NCBI GenBank assembly: GCA_963971575.1 | Contig: OZ020616.1 | Location: 18,797,535 to 18,861,534 of the forward strand | DNA length: 64,000 bases | From: Liopterus haemorrhoidalis | Lineage: Eukaryota; Arthropoda; Insecta; Coleoptera; Dytiscidae | Reading direction: 5' to 3' | Shown: positions 11,670 to 23,238 of the stretch, one piece after another | Numbering within the stretch: position 1 is the first letter of the stretch | How the letters are laid out: every line of letters starts with the position of its first letter | Made by a program: the position numbers and the translations under genes | The notes under the pieces: generated by a model | The model's input: only the letters and a program-made list of their open reading frames with translations | What the model was told of the DNA's origin: nothing | The model's database searches: none

Positions 11670-12133
11670 TAGAAGAGCAAGAAAATGATCGCTTGTTTCT
11701 TCGATTATACTGGACATGTTGCAATCCTTTAGAGGATCGGAGAACAGTTAATTCTGAGTGATATACAACAATTTGTTTGCCAGAAGTCAGCGACAAAATC
11801 AGGATAAACAACCAAAAACATCATTCTTCATCATGACAATGCAAGCTCCCACACAGCACGTCAAACAATTGATTATATGAAGGAGAAAAACATCGAAATA
11901 ATATGTCACTGCCCGTAGTCACCTGATTTATCCCCTAATGACTTTTATTTGTTCCCCAATGTCGAACAAAAAATGCGTGGGCAGTAATTTTCAACACCCC
12001 AAGAAGCTGTTGAAGCCTTCGAAAACCATGTTTTTGAGATATTAAATTCAGAGTGGAAAAAATGTTTCGTGAATTGGTTTGAACGCATGCAAAAGTGTAT
12101 AAATCTTAAAAGAGAATGTTTTGAAAATCAATA
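11670..12133 (+). pseudogene. Mariner transposase 3'-half remnant
   Basis: Frames in this interval encode the C-terminal half of a mariner transposase, broken by stops and shifts. Landmarks are LYWTCCNPLEDRRT, a remnant of the HDNASSHTA-type catalytic block near 11835, a decayed SPDLSPND-like block near 11920, and a tail ending QKCINLKRECFENQ before TAA at about 12133. Its DNA is clearly similar to the reverse complement of 51950-52170, so both belong to one mariner family, different from that at 1115-2069. Non-functional. Confidence 0.75.
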
Positions 12134-12244
12134 AAACAATTTGTTCCAAAAATTTTTTTTTTTTCTTTGTTTTTGTAAAAACTTAAAAGGTAGCGTATTA
12201 CACTCCAAGAAACTATAAGAACATTCAATATAAACCAGGCCACT

Positions 12245-12541
12245 TTATATATGCTAGGGAAATATTTGAAATAATAAGGAAATATTTGAAATACTAGGGA
12301 AATATTTGAAATATTAGGAAAATATTTGAAATATTAAGAAAATATTTGAAATTCTTCTAAAGCATTTCAAAAACGGACATTTTCAGACAAAAAATAATAA
12401 GTACAAATACCAGTGAGAAAGTATTTGCAAATTCAAATACCAAGAGAATTTTTTTGAAGTGTTTGAAATACAATATTTCAAATACCAGAAAGAAATTGAA
12501 ATCTTTTTCAAATACTTTATTTCAAATATTCCCAGCTCTGC
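12245..12541. mobile_element. hAT-like MITE with internal short tandem repeats
   Basis: The right end, 'tttcaaatattcccagctctg', is the inverse of a hAT-style end (CAGAGCTGGGAATATTTGAAA). The left end 'gctagggaaatatttgaaat' matches after its first bases. From 12256 to 12355 about five 18-20 base units 'ggaaatatttgaaatacta' are repeated in tandem. No clear TSD, so the element type is tentative. Confidence 0.5.
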
Positions 12542-12589
12542 TGCCACCTTAGGCGCCAACAAATTTCTCGTGGACAGGTTGCTTCTTTT

Positions 12590-13700
12590 TTTTAATATAT
12601 TTATTTAGGGGTGCTTCAACTGCTGGGTTATTAGCACCCCGGAATATCATTTTTACATAATTAATATAATTACATAATAAATATAATATTCATAAATATT
12701 TAATATAATTAATTAAGGCGGCTATTATGTGGAATGTTATATATTGTCAATTAAGTTTACATCTTCTAAAAAAAGAAATTTTAAAATATTTTTTTCATAA
12801 GTATTGGTTGATTTTTAAGTTTATATGTGGTTTATTAAATTTGCGTCTTTTAGAAATTGTATTATGTTTTCTATCTTGTCACTGGTATTGGAGAGTAGTA
12901 TTGGAAGTGTCAATGTTTATGTGAGTTGGTTGTGTATTCTGTGTGTATTATATTTTTAACAGTGGAGTAGTATATGTTCGACAGTAATTTTGGCTTTGCA
13001 GACATCGCACGTTGGTGGTTCTGAGTGGTCCTTAGCCTAGTTAAAATAACCATTTCTCTTCTGTTGTCCCTGTTGTTCCAATGGCCAGTGGTAGGTTTTA
13101 TGGACCTCAGCTTGTTGTTGGTAAGGGTAGTCCAGTAGTTGTTCCAGTGTCCTCTTGGTCTCTTTTTTACACAATGTTTTTAAATCTTTAGTAAGTTGAC
13201 AATCAATAGTAGATTCTGGGTAGTTATTTCTGGTGGATTCTCTGGTTGTTTGGTCAGCTCCTTTGTTCCCAGGAATGCCTACATGGAATAATATGCATAC
13301 AATTGAGATATTTTTACCGTTGATTATTGCTTCACTGATGTTATCTTGGATTGTTTGAATGTATGGCATCTTCGTGTATATTTGTTGGATGCCTTGGATA
13401 GCACTCAGTGAGTCCGTGTAGATGACAAATCTGGTGTTATTTGGCTGTTTTGTGAAGTCCGTAGGTTTTAGGATACTATATATTTCTGCTGTATATATGT
13501 TGGTATTATCTGGCACGATATTAGTACTTTTCTTCGCCATATATGTGATATTGTGGGGCTTGGATGGACATCAACTACCATAAGTTGATCCCTTTGCAGC
13601 CTTCTATAATATCGCCCACACATTTGTTCAGTTTTTCGAATAGATTTTTATATAAATTATTTGTGTTCGTCCATTCAACTGTTATTTTATGGTAACGTTT
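12590..13700 (-). pseudogene. Non-LTR retrotransposon copy 1, RNase H and 3' end
   Basis: Read on the minus strand, 13700 to about 13550 resembles the lead-in to an RNase H domain. From 13540 to 13037 an open frame gives the domain: FVIYTDSLSAIQGI with a catalytic Asp, AEIYSILK with the Glu helix, and an altered late motif IPGNKGADQTTRES. The 3' end 'ggtgctaataacccagcagttgaagcacccc' near 12645-12610 leads to an A-rich tail (T-run at about 12590). The RT domain is absent, so this is a 5'-truncated insertion. A sister copy follows immediately and a longer cousin lies at 45233-46712. Confidence 0.75.
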
Positions 13701-13808
13701 ATTTTAGTCTATATCACCGATTGGCTTCAGAGCGACGTGAGGTTAATACCTGGAAAAAGTCATGTTCTTAAATTTGGAATAGAAAAAAGATAGAATTTCA
13801 CACAATTT

Positions 13809-14692
13809 CTTTTTTTTTTCTTTTCTTTTATTTAGAAGAAAATAAGGCACATCAACTGCTAAGGTCATTAGTACCTAGATACATTTGTTTACATTTTAAC
13901 ATCAATTTGGAAAATAAAAACATGGTATAGATACATAAATAACAGTCTTAGGATGATTGATTTAATGCACAATTTAACACTCATATTTCACTGAACAATT
14001 TAGAATCTTTTAGAAATTCAATAAGATTTCTCAGTTGTGCCATATTGTTTCCTAGGGCTACTTTTGAGTCGTCACTTATATTATGTTTCTGTCTGTGTAA
14101 GGAGAATTACCGACATCGAAACAAGTGGTCGACGGTGACAGGAGTGTCACATATATCACAGAGGGGTTGTTCTCAAAAATATGTTGATGTGAAAAGTTTG
14201 TGTGACCGATTCGCAACCTTGTGATGGCCACTTGTTCGTTACGGCTGAAGGGAGTGGTCCATTGCTTGGTGTCGGGTTTAATTCTTCTCAACTTATTGTT
14301 GCTGGTCAATACCAGCAACAATATTGCATTGTTGATTCCCATTCTAGATTCCAGTCCTTTTTTATGAATTTTTTGATATAAGATTTTATATCTTCTGGCG
14401 GTATTTGGGAGAGTAATTGGTGGTAGGTTTGTGGCATCTTTGGCAACTTTATCTGCCTGATCGTTCCTTGACAGTCCTATGTGCGATGGAATCCATACTA
14501 TTGAAATGGCTTTTCCTGATGAGATGGCCTGGTGAAAATTTTGTTGCGTAGTCTGGTGTATGGCAGATGTTGTGGACATATCCTGAAGTGCTTGAACTGA
14601 GCTGAAGGAATCGGTGAAGATAACATATTTTCTTGGTGTTGGCTCTAATTTTATCATTCCTGATGCTTTTAAGATACTGTATGCAATTTCTT
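13809..14692 (-). pseudogene. Non-LTR retrotransposon copy 2, RNase H and 3' end
   Basis: The minus-strand frame from about 14692 encodes KEIAYSILKASG, then YVIFTDSFSSVQALQDM (catalytic Asp) and IVWIPSHIGLSRNDQADKVA, the RNase H closing motif with His and Asp. It continues into QVAITRLRIGHTNFSHQHI and ends in a stop-broken tail. A 3' motif 'gaccttagcagttgatgtgcc' and an A-rich tail finish at 13809. It is 5'-truncated and lacks reverse transcriptase. It belongs to the same broad family as 12590-13700 but is a distinct subfamily, given the different residues around the motifs. Confidence 0.8.
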
Positions 14693-15589
14693 TACATTTA
14701 TATTAATAAAAATATTACTAATAATATAATAAGTACAAATTCATGTTGTTGTATTAGCAGGAAGCAATAAGTGCCTTTTAGTTAAAATGACAACCATGCG
14801 AACAGCACAAAATTTTCAAATGTTCTATATGTACAATGCAATGTTGTCTTTGTCAATACTGAAATAATTATAAAATTGCATACTTTAAATTTCAACTTTG
14901 ACACCAGGATAACTAGTACCTATTAAAGTTGCGGCTCTTTAAATTTAATTTCAATAGGGTTTTTGTGGGAACTTCTCTTTATTTATAAAGGTATAGATAA
15001 ATAAATAGACTGTGATAGGTTCTAATAGCCGTTTCTGTGCCCAAAATTTTTGGCTTACTAACTAAATAATTGTTTCAATGCCATTCAAGTATGGTCGTTG
15101 AATTCGACAGAGATGAAAATAGAAAAGTTAGGAAATAATACATACAGTAATTTGATATTTGCTTTCCGTCACTAATACAAAGAAAAAAAATTGTAAAAAC
15201 AATAAAACACTAGAAAGTTTATATTCTTTAATAAATATACATGTAAGTTCCAACCTGAATACAATACTAAATATTTGACCCAATGACATAGAGACGTGCA
15301 CATATGAGCCCAGAAACGCGGTATGCCGGTTTCGCTTCGCGGTCACCATTCTAATGCCAGTAATTAACTTCAAATGTTATATGCACGATGAGTAATCACT
15401 AATTACGTTATTCATGACATTAAGGTACTCACAATGACCACAACAACCGGCTATTATATTAGAAGAATTGACTATGAACAGTATTGATTGTTAGTTAGTT
15501 AATTAATTAAAAATTTGGCGCACAGCGACGTTGGCTATTTGCACCTAAGAAAGCCCATCTGTATAACTAGAATATACACTCATCAAAAT
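14693..15589. other. Unannotated AT-rich sequence
   Basis: No gene or bounded repeat recognised. A few bases before 15590 may belong to the Tc1-like remnant that follows. Confidence 0.4.
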
Positions 15590-15790
15590 GGTTGAAGGCT
15601 ATGCAGTGAAATCAAAAAATGAAGCTCCCAAACATATTCCACCCCACACCATAATTGAACCTCCACCAAAAGATATAGTAGTAGCAAAATTAAATGGTGT
15701 ATTTTGTTCTCCTTGGCGTCGATACAATCGTCGTTCATTGTTTAGTAGAGCATTCAAAGCTATCTAGATATAGGCTACAAAATAATAAAA
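15590..15790 (-). pseudogene. Tc1-like transposase fragment
   Basis: The reverse complement encodes YRRQGEQNTPFNFATTISFG followed by GGSIMVWGGICLGA. These are the hallmark residues of Tc1-family transposases just after the first catalytic Asp region (FGGGSVMVWGG-type motif). Only about 60 residues survive, so it is dead. No TIRs were found around it. Confidence 0.75.
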
Positions 15791-16540
15791 TTTAAAAAAA
15801 AGAAAACTTAATTTTCAATCTGTTCCTTTAAATTTGCTGGTATGTGTATAATTCTTCTGAGGTAAACTAAATAATAAGAGATATTTTCAAGATATTAGGC
15901 TTGGCATTATTTTGCCTAAAGTCAATAAAGCCAACAAGTGGCGGCAATTCCATAGACTCTGTGGTATGTTGGTAAATAGGCAAAAAATGGCTCAATAAAA
16001 AAATAGTAATAATAAAAACTACAACAAAACAACGGAAAGAGATACCGATGTACGTTTCACACTAGATGCGTTCCCGAATGAAAAATCACACCGCTCGTTA
16101 TTTGACATTTAATATTCTTACTTAACTGGTCAGTATAAATACCTGTATAATTTTTTTTTCAGTAATTAATATATTTGATTTTAATAATTAATTGTAATTT
16201 CACGTGGTTTTTAGAAATGAGTACGTAACAATCAGAAAAATTCATGAAAATTTAACAACCGACTTACGCAAGCCGGTCTGTGCCGGCTCCAACACACCAC
16301 TATATAAACTTGTGTGTATGCATGTGTCATTAGTGTCTAAATTGTTATTTTAAGTTAGTTTTCATTACATTGTAGCCAAAATATTGCTATGTTGACAATT
16401 ATCAAAACATATTGAAACATACATAACTACATTTAGAATCAAAATAGTGACAAACCACTAAATCTATATTAAAATTCTTAATTATGAAGTATTTAACAGT
16501 AATATTTTTAAAATAATAACATACTGGCATGCACGACACA
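15791..16540. other. Unannotated AT-rich sequence
   Basis: No coding region, RNA or bounded repeat recognised. Confidence 0.4.
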
Positions 16541-16559
16541 TGAAACATCGATAACACTG

Positions 16560-17604
16560 CCCAACAAAATAATTTTTTTATCTTGGTGGCGATAAAGTAA
16601 AAACTGATTTTGGATATTTTTGATGTGCTGATTCCAAAAATACCTGACTATTTTTCGTAACAGCTCTAGTTTTTGAGATACAGACTAATTGATTTTAGTT
16701 TTTTATCTAAAAATGGTAAACTTCCTCCTTGGACAGCAAGGTGAATATACAAAATATCCTTGTTTTTTATGTCTTTGGGACAGCAGAACTAAGGATCAGC
16801 ACTGGGTTAACAGAAATTGGGTGATTTCCATTAAGAAATGTCATAATTCAAGAAAAACAAAACGTTGTCAACAAACCTTCAATTGCGAGAGAGAAAATTA
16901 TATTTCCACCCTTGCATATCAAGTTTGGGCTTATGTAGCAATTTTTGAAGGCTTTAAGTCGAGATGGACTTTGTGTAGGCTACTTGACACGTAAATTTCC
17001 TGGGATTAATTCTGAAAAACTGAAAGCCAGAATATTTGATGGTCCTCAGATAAGGCAACCTGCTTAAGAGCCACATTTCCATCCAACCCCATCAATGAAT
17101 GAGATTGAATCTAATTCTTGGTGTTCATTTATTCAAGTAGTACAAAATTTTCAAAGTCAGAGAATTAGTGGGAAATATGCTTTCCAACTTTATTATTCTC
17201 GGTTGTATTATACCACTTACCAGAAAACCTAGGTGATTTTAGTGAAGAACCGGGGGAAAGATTCCATAAGGACATAAAACTATGGAAGATCGATATCAAG
17301 GAAGATAAGATAGCCGCATGATGGCTTATTACTGTTGGAGTCTTCAGAAAGACTGTTCTGGTAAACTCCATGCTAGAAAGTCGTATAAAAGAACATTTTT
17401 AAGTGATAAGTGATGCATGTATATTTATCTACTTTGTGAAATAAATACATTACTTTGTATCTTTTGTGTTTGTAACTGGCAGTTGGATCAAATAGTAGCA
17501 GTAGTAACGGGAAAAATATACAAGTTAAGAAATAAGATATTTTATTGTAAAAGTGGCCAATATAGCGTATCTCAAAAACTAGATCTGATAGACCAAATTT
17601 GTTT
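16560..17604 (+). pseudogene. Degenerate transposon-derived protein, 'CFLCLWDSR' family
   Basis: From 16713 the frame reads MVNFLLGQQGEYTKYPCFLC followed by LWDSRTKDQHW, with a Cys pair and Trp-Asp-Ser-Arg. Later blocks in shifted frames give the start of an IKFGL-like segment (about 16920), FPGINSEKLKARIFDGPQIR (about 16998), RYQG (about 17293) and a YYCWSLQKD block (about 17326). In this order they match an uncharacterised protein family, recalled from memory, that is scattered through arthropod genomes as multicopy transposon-like ORFs. Frameshifts and stops make this copy dead. A 17-base inverted motif (tctagtttttgagatac) at 16669-16685 and 17567-17583 may mark subterminal repeats. Confidence 0.6.
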
Positions 17605-17608
17605 TTAA

Positions 17609-18369
17609 GGCTGCGTATAACCCCCAGAGGTTACTAATTTCTTATACAAAAGTAACAGTCTGAAATAAAATTAGTATCAATCTATACATAAAATTTTGCA
17701 CCGAATTTTTATCTATCTAATAGGATATTTTTAATTGTAGAAACATTTATTGTAAAAATATTATTGTTCAATAACTTAATAATTGATATCAGCAATATTG
17801 TTCTGTAATTTTTTAAATCTATTTATGGGTTTCAATTAACTTTTATATTTATATAGTTTTGTGTAGAAATTTTCAAATAATATGCCAACAATTTTTTCGA
17901 CTTGATTACTTATAATTTAGAGCCCTCGTCGAAAAATATTATACTTGATGATAATGGAATGCCACTTGGAACACGTATTCTTCATAAAAAATAAATCATT
18001 TTTACCCGTATCACCTATTTTGAGAACCGCGGCAGTTTCAAGATGGCGGCAAATATAGGCTACCAAGTACAATAATTATAAGCAGTTTTCACAATAGAAC
18101 AAAATAGCTCCTAACATTTTTGTAGAAGGAAGCTTTAGCTACAATTTGCCGTATCGTACGCAAATATGCGTCGATTGGTTTACAAGATGGCGTATATAAT
18201 GCAATTTGCTTATTTACAATTAGATAACAGTTTTTTCTACAATTTAAAATATCCTATTTGATAGATAAAAATTCGCTGCAAATTTTGGTATATAGATTGT
18301 TATTAATTTTATATCCGATTATTACTTTTGTATAAGAAACTATTGAGAACTATAGGGTTGTGCGCCGCC
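17609..18369. mobile_element. TTAA-flanked element with ~125-bp inverted arms
   Basis: Arms 17609-17735 and 18247-18369 are inverted copies of each other (one starts 'ggctgcgtataacccc', the other ends 'agggttgtgcgccgcc'). TTAA sits at both outer edges (17605-17608, 18370-18373), as for piggyBac-type insertion. The middle 510 bp has no transposase. The right flank is a mariner coding sequence, indicating insertion into that older element. Another single arm lies at 3284-3412. Confidence 0.8.
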
Positions 18370-18373
18370 TTAA

Positions 18374-18735
18374 GTTACCTGTACGAAATTTGGCGAACCA
18401 ATTTGATATTGTCTGCTGCGTAGTAACATTACAGCCAAATACACTATTCATGTTTCGCGCGATCTGCAATGCGTTAGTTCCACGTAAGAAGTCATACTTC
18501 ATAATAGTGCGAATTTCCGACCGTTCCATTTTCGACAAAATTAATTTAAAAAAAATGTTGTTGATATTTTTAGAGCGATTTTTCTTTAACAGACAAGATG
18601 TGTAACTTATAAAAAAAAAAAAAAAATAGAACTGTAAAATTTTAAATTTTACCGTTCTGTTTTTGCCAATGTCAAATAATAAGCTGTTAAAGTTGGCAAT
18701 ATTATTAACTAGAAATTTCATCCTTGACGACCTGA
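18374..18735 (-). pseudogene. Mariner 5' end with transposase N-terminus
   Basis: On the minus strand the TIR starts at 18735 ('tcaggtcgtcaaggatgaaat', TA outside at 18736-18737), as in the element at 1115-2069. The ATG at 18529 begins MERSEIRTIMKYDFLRGTNA, and the helix-turn-helix continues to TTQQTISNWFAKFRTGN, where a TTAA-type element cuts it off at 18373. The catalytic portion is missing from this side and was not found beyond the inserted element. Amino-acid differences from the first copy (Y/D, T/N, I/M) show they are separate insertions. Confidence 0.85.
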
Positions 18736-18737
18736 TA

Positions 18738-19669
18738 TTTTAGTTTTAGGATTTTTTGAGACAGTTGTACTTCTTTTTTGCTCATGCGTTTCTTGTTCAT
18801 AGTTACTTGTACTCATACCCCTCTCATATTTGATTACTCGCGTTCGAATTACATCTACCCCGTTTATTTTTACTAGGAAATACAGACAATACAAAGTAAA
18901 AAAGATAAGAGACAATGCCAGTGTTTTTATGGTCCGTTAATTGCCTTGGAACATGCATACAAAATTACTAAGTAGTAGAAAATTACTTGTATTGTTTTCA
19001 CCAATGTTTAAAAAAGCCAAATTGATTTTTTTATCTGGCACTTGCATATTATCGATTTATATGCACTGAATGCATGTGCGACTTTCTAAAGAAAGAATTT
19101 TAGAGAAAAACTATTTACATCAATTTGAAAAAGTTTTATTGTTATTTCTTTAGAAATCTTATTATATCTTGTGTTGCGATAAGAATTTTGAAATGTTTAA
19201 ATACGATAGGTGTGTTAGATCTTTTTTACTCATGTTATGACTCATGAGTCATAAATATGTTTCAAAAGTAATTAAGATTTATAATGAGCTGTAAAAGTTT
19301 TGATATGCAAAATTAACAATTTTATTTATCTCTGAAAGTTACTCAGAACTATGAAGCGATCTATGATGGGTATAAATCTCAAATTAAAAAAGAAACATAA
19401 GCGGTTTCATCAAAAAATTCATGAATTAGTATCATAAAACTTTATTAATAAAAAATTATTTTATGTTTTAATTATCTCCTTTTAAATACTCATAGTATTC
19501 ACTCTGCGTCTAAAAAGTTCGTGCAATTTTTGAAATTCCCGCGCTACGTTTGACTGCTAATTAAAGAAGTTGGGTTTCTGTATATTCGGCGATCTTTTAT
19601 TTTTCACAATGAGGGATCAAAGAATATGCATTAAATAATATGTGAAAAATGAAATCAAGTACTGTAAGG
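18738..19669. other. Unannotated sequence
   Basis: No gene seen. Around 19431-19485 a piece 'ataaaactttattaataaaaaattatttta' resembles the end of the mariner remnant near 50240, so a mariner tail may be present. Confidence 0.35.
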
Positions 19670-19671
19670 TA

Positions 19672-20043
19672 CCCAGCAAACATTCAACTAACGGCCGAAT
19701 GCTGGCAAACTGCTTTTATGCTGGTAAATTACTGGCACCAAAAGTAAGTGCAACGCCAGTATTAATAATGTACTTCACATTTGTATTTCGCATTCCGCCT
19801 ATACGAAGTACTTTACCAGCATCTTATAAGAACTCTTCTTCACTCATACTTTTTACTTAAAACCATCAGAAATAAATCTTGCTACTAATGCGATTATTTT
19901 GCACTTTACCGTTGCTGGGCCAGCAACTGATACATCAATGGGCTAGTAACGGCCCCGGGGACACCGGGGTACTGGCCCATTACTTTCAATGCCGGGGAGT
20001 ATGTGCTTTACCAGTACTGGCCCGTATAAAAATGTTTGTTGGG
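19672..20043. mobile_element. 372-bp TA MITE with CCCAGCAAACATT ends
   Basis: Left 'cccagcaaacatt' and right 'aatgtttgttggg' are inverted with one mismatch and lie between TA dinucleotides (19670-19671, 20044-20045). The GC-rich interior (near 19940-20000) contrasts with the flanks. It lies at the 5' edge of the RT fragment that follows. Confidence 0.7.
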
Positions 20044-20846
20044 TAGTTATATCTTATATTACCCAAATATTACCCCAATATTTTCTAAAATAATTGACAA
20101 AGCGATCAAAAATAAAATTGTTAATTTCCTAGAAAATCGTAATTTCTTTTCAGAAAATCAATTTGGGTTTAGGACTAATCGGTCCACAGCTAAAGCAGCT
20201 AAAAACAGCTTAATAAATAAAGCAATGGAAAGTATTGAAAAAAAAAATGCACGTTGCAGGATCGTTCTGTGACCTGAATAAAGCTTTTGACTGTGTTAAA
20301 AATTACACGATAAACTCAAATATTACGGTATTCGAGGTAAAATTTTAGATCTCATAATGGACTTCTTTACAAATAGGAACCAATGTGTCTTTTTCAATAA
20401 TACCCTGTCACCGGCACTGAATATTGATATGGGCATAGGGTAAGGTACTATTTTGGGCCCGTTTTTATTTTTAACATTTATTAATGACTTGCCGAATAAT
20501 ATGTCAGCCATTACTGTACTCTTTGCCGATGACTCGTCATTTATTAACGGAGTAGAAGTTGATGAAATAAAAAGGGCTCTAAGTGACACCCAAGCTCAAG
20601 GCTTACTGTGGTTCTCATCTAATGGGTTAAGCCTTAATTTGGAAAAAACAAAAACAGTCGTTTTCAGTTTAAACAGGCACATAAATAATAACGAATGCCA
20701 CGCTGATGACTCTGTAAGGTTGCTTGGATTTCACTTGGATGCTCGATTAATATGGAAGGAACATATAAATCAGGTGTCCAGTAAACTGAACAAGACTTCA
20801 TACATGATTAAAAGATTGATGAATACGGTGTCTGCGGAGATTGTAA

Positions 20847-21207
20847 AGGGCGTATCATACTAGAACATTATCCAAGTTTTATTTTGTAAGTCTTCTTCCA
20901 GGATTCAAGTCTTCAGCTATCACACGGGAAACAGGGAAAAGTAACTTGCGTCTGCGTGTAACTTGCGTCTGCAATACACCCATCTCACTTGATCTGACTG
21001 AGAGGGAGAGGCCGCGCACGCGCATTTGAAGACTTGGACTTCGTCTGTCTTCTAGAGACAGGGGAAATATATCTCGATGTATTTGCTCAGACTTAAAGAC
21101 CTAGGTTTTTTGTCATGCTATCACAAACACAAGACTTCGATTCGAATGGAAAGACTTTAATTTTCCAAGTTTAGACTTGAATAATAACTCTAGTGTGATA
21201 AGGCCTT
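20847..21207. mobile_element. TTAA-type MITE copy A inside the RT gene
   Basis: The left end 'gggcgtatcatactagaac' and right end 'ctctagtgtgataaggcct' are decayed versions of the TIR AGGCCTTATCACACTAGA. The copy is inverted relative to copy B at 21335-21710. Target sites have decayed from TTAA (GTAA left, TTAG right), suggesting it is the older insertion. Confidence 0.7.
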
Positions 21208-21334
21208 TAGATTGGCCTATTTTGCATATTTTCAGTCAACAGTAACCTACGGCCTTGATATGGGGTGATTCTTCTGGCTTGCAGAGGATTTGCATAATCC
21301 AGAAACAGGTCATTAGAATAATGGCTGCTATTAA

Positions 21335-21710
21335 AGCCTTATCACACTAGAGTTATTATTCAAGTCTTAACTTGGAAAATTAAAGTCTTTGCATTCGAAT
21401 CGAAGTCTTGTGTGTGTGATAGTATGAAGAAAAAACCTAGGTTTTGAAGACCAGGCAAATGAAACAGGATACAATTTCTCGGTCTTTTTACCCAGGTCTT
21501 ACAGCTGACGCGTCTTTGTCTTTTGTTTATGTCAAAATATAACTGTCAACTGTCATAATTTCACGATCTGCGCATGGGTAAACAAACAATTTCCAAGTCT
21601 TAACTAATATTCAAATACCGTGTGATATGTCAAGACCTGAAGACTTGGATCCTGAAAAAAAAAAACCTACAAAAATAAGACTTGGATAGCGTTCTAGTGT
21701 GATAAGGCCT
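21335..21710. mobile_element. TTAA-type MITE copy B inside the RT gene
   Basis: The ends 'gccttatcacactagag' and 'ttctagtgtgataaggcct' are inverted repeats flanked by TTAA, within ttaaa on both sides. Removing the element with one TTAA copy restores the RT frame across the junction (AAIKPRTSC). Its interior shares the 'caagtctt' motifs with copy A. Confidence 0.8.
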
Positions 21711-22140
21711 TTAAACCGCGTACATCATGCAAGTCAATTTTTAAACAATTAAAAATTATGACAGTCCCGTCTCTGTATAAATTGAGTATCCTAATGTTTA
21801 TTAAGAAAAACGAAAACAGCATCCTAAAACATTGTGAAGTACATAATCACAACATGAGAGGGAAGGGTTTATTTTCTATACCGAGGTATAAATATAGCTC
21901 GACAGGCAATCTGCCCCTGATTAAGGCTATAGATCTCTATAATAATCTGCCTGTAGCGCTCAAAAATTTAAACATATATCAATTTAGAAAAAAAAATTAA
22001 AAACGTTTTAATAGAGGGATCCTTTTATAATATAATCGAGTTTAAAACATTCAAAATTTTGCAAAATTTTTGTAAAATCTAACTTGAAGTTTCTGTATTT
22101 ATTTATACAATTAGCTTCAATAAAGAATTATTATTATTAT

Positions 22141-22735
22141 ACATATTTCGAAAAGTTCCATTTTAAAAATTTCCTAGGATGAAAAAATCGAATTACAAAA
22201 CCGATATAAATATTGAACGAAATTTTCAAATCAAAATCAACCGCAGTCAACTCACAAATGACTACTGAATATTATCAAGTCTGTATTCCGCATGTCCACT
22301 TACAAGGCAATCTTTGTATGTGTTGATGAAACTTCCTATATGTATACAAAACTTTAATTAAATCTATTTAAAAATAATGTATACTTATTGAGATTCTTGT
22401 CATTTTGTTCGCAGTTATTAAAACAAACAATAGAATCTATTATATATTCATCACGTGAATTTGAAATACATTTCATATTTGGCAACAATTGTGCCAAATA
22501 TGGTTGCCTTAGTCATTATAGCATGCAAGAATTTGGCATTCCTGTTTGGCCTCATATTGCGATTACCATATTCAATTTGAATAATGACTATTATTAGACT
22601 GTAGGTGGTCTTCGACACCTGTATGCTTGTTAATGTGTTTTATTTTCCAAATCTATCTCATTCTCTTCCTGGGCACTCAGTCGAGTACTTATTTTACCTT
22701 ACATAAATAAATAATTTTTATCGGTTAACTGTCAG
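22141..22735. other. Unannotated AT-rich sequence
   Basis: No supported feature. The open frame at 22388-22597 has no recognisable domain. Confidence 0.4.
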
Positions 22736-23228
22736 GTTCACTTTTGTAAGAACAAACTAAGAAGAAATTTTGTTTTCAACAGTTTGCACCTTTAAAACTG
22801 TATGTCATGTTGGTATTACAGAAAAATAATTTGAGAAGTCAGATTATAAATATGTCATGTAAAAAAATATCATTTGTCATATTTCATTTTGAATATAAGC
22901 CGTTCACTTTTGTAAGGACCAACTAACTCTGGTTATTTTGGTGATTTTTATAGTGTATTACTGACTTTTAGAAACTTGGTTATATTGTAAAAAAAGGCTT
23001 TACAGTTTGGGGTTATGTTTGTATTATTTTAGGTTTGTATTATATTTACAAAATATTTAAGTTGTCACTATTCAAAATGAAATATGACAAATGATATTTT
23101 TTTAAATGACATATTTATAATCTGACTTTTAAAATTATTTTTCTGTAATACCAACAAGACATACAGTTTGAAAAGTGCAAACAGTTAAAAACTAAATTTC
23201 CATTTAGTTTGTTCTTACAAAAGTGAAC
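22736..23228. mobile_element. Foldback element with ~160-bp inverted arms
   Basis: The left arm 22736-22894 (starting 'gttcacttttgtaagaac') and right arm 23069-23228 (ending 'gttcttacaaaagtgaac') are near-perfect inverted copies. A second start, 'ataagccgttcacttttgtaag' at 22894-22915, is the exact inverse of 23214-23235, giving an inner element that shares the right end. No coding sequence. Confidence 0.85.
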
Positions 23229-23238
23229 GGCTTATATA

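Larger units (their letters stand above)
20046..22140 (+). pseudogene. Non-LTR retrotransposon reverse transcriptase, split twice
   Basis: Reading frames encode consecutive RT blocks: ITPIFSKIIDKAIKNKIVNF, NQFGFRTNRSTA, then after a shift GTILGPFLFLTFINDLPNNM and the catalytic ITVLFADDSSF (FADD core), then LNLEKTKTVVFS and VRLLGFHLD. The frame breaks at about 20846, resumes at 21208 (RLAYFAYFQSTVTYG), breaks at 21335 and resumes at 21711 to the C-terminus (SIPRYKYSSTGNLPLIKAID). The 3' end is 'aataaagaattattattatta'. The two breaks are TTAA-type MITEs. Independent frameshifts (about 20272, 20440) also disable it. It is CR1/jockey-like and lacks its endonuclease. Confidence 0.85.

Noticed and set aside
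18350..18605. Open frames on the plus strand opposite the mariner N-terminus
   Set aside because: They are antisense to a recognised transposase domain and show no domain of their own.
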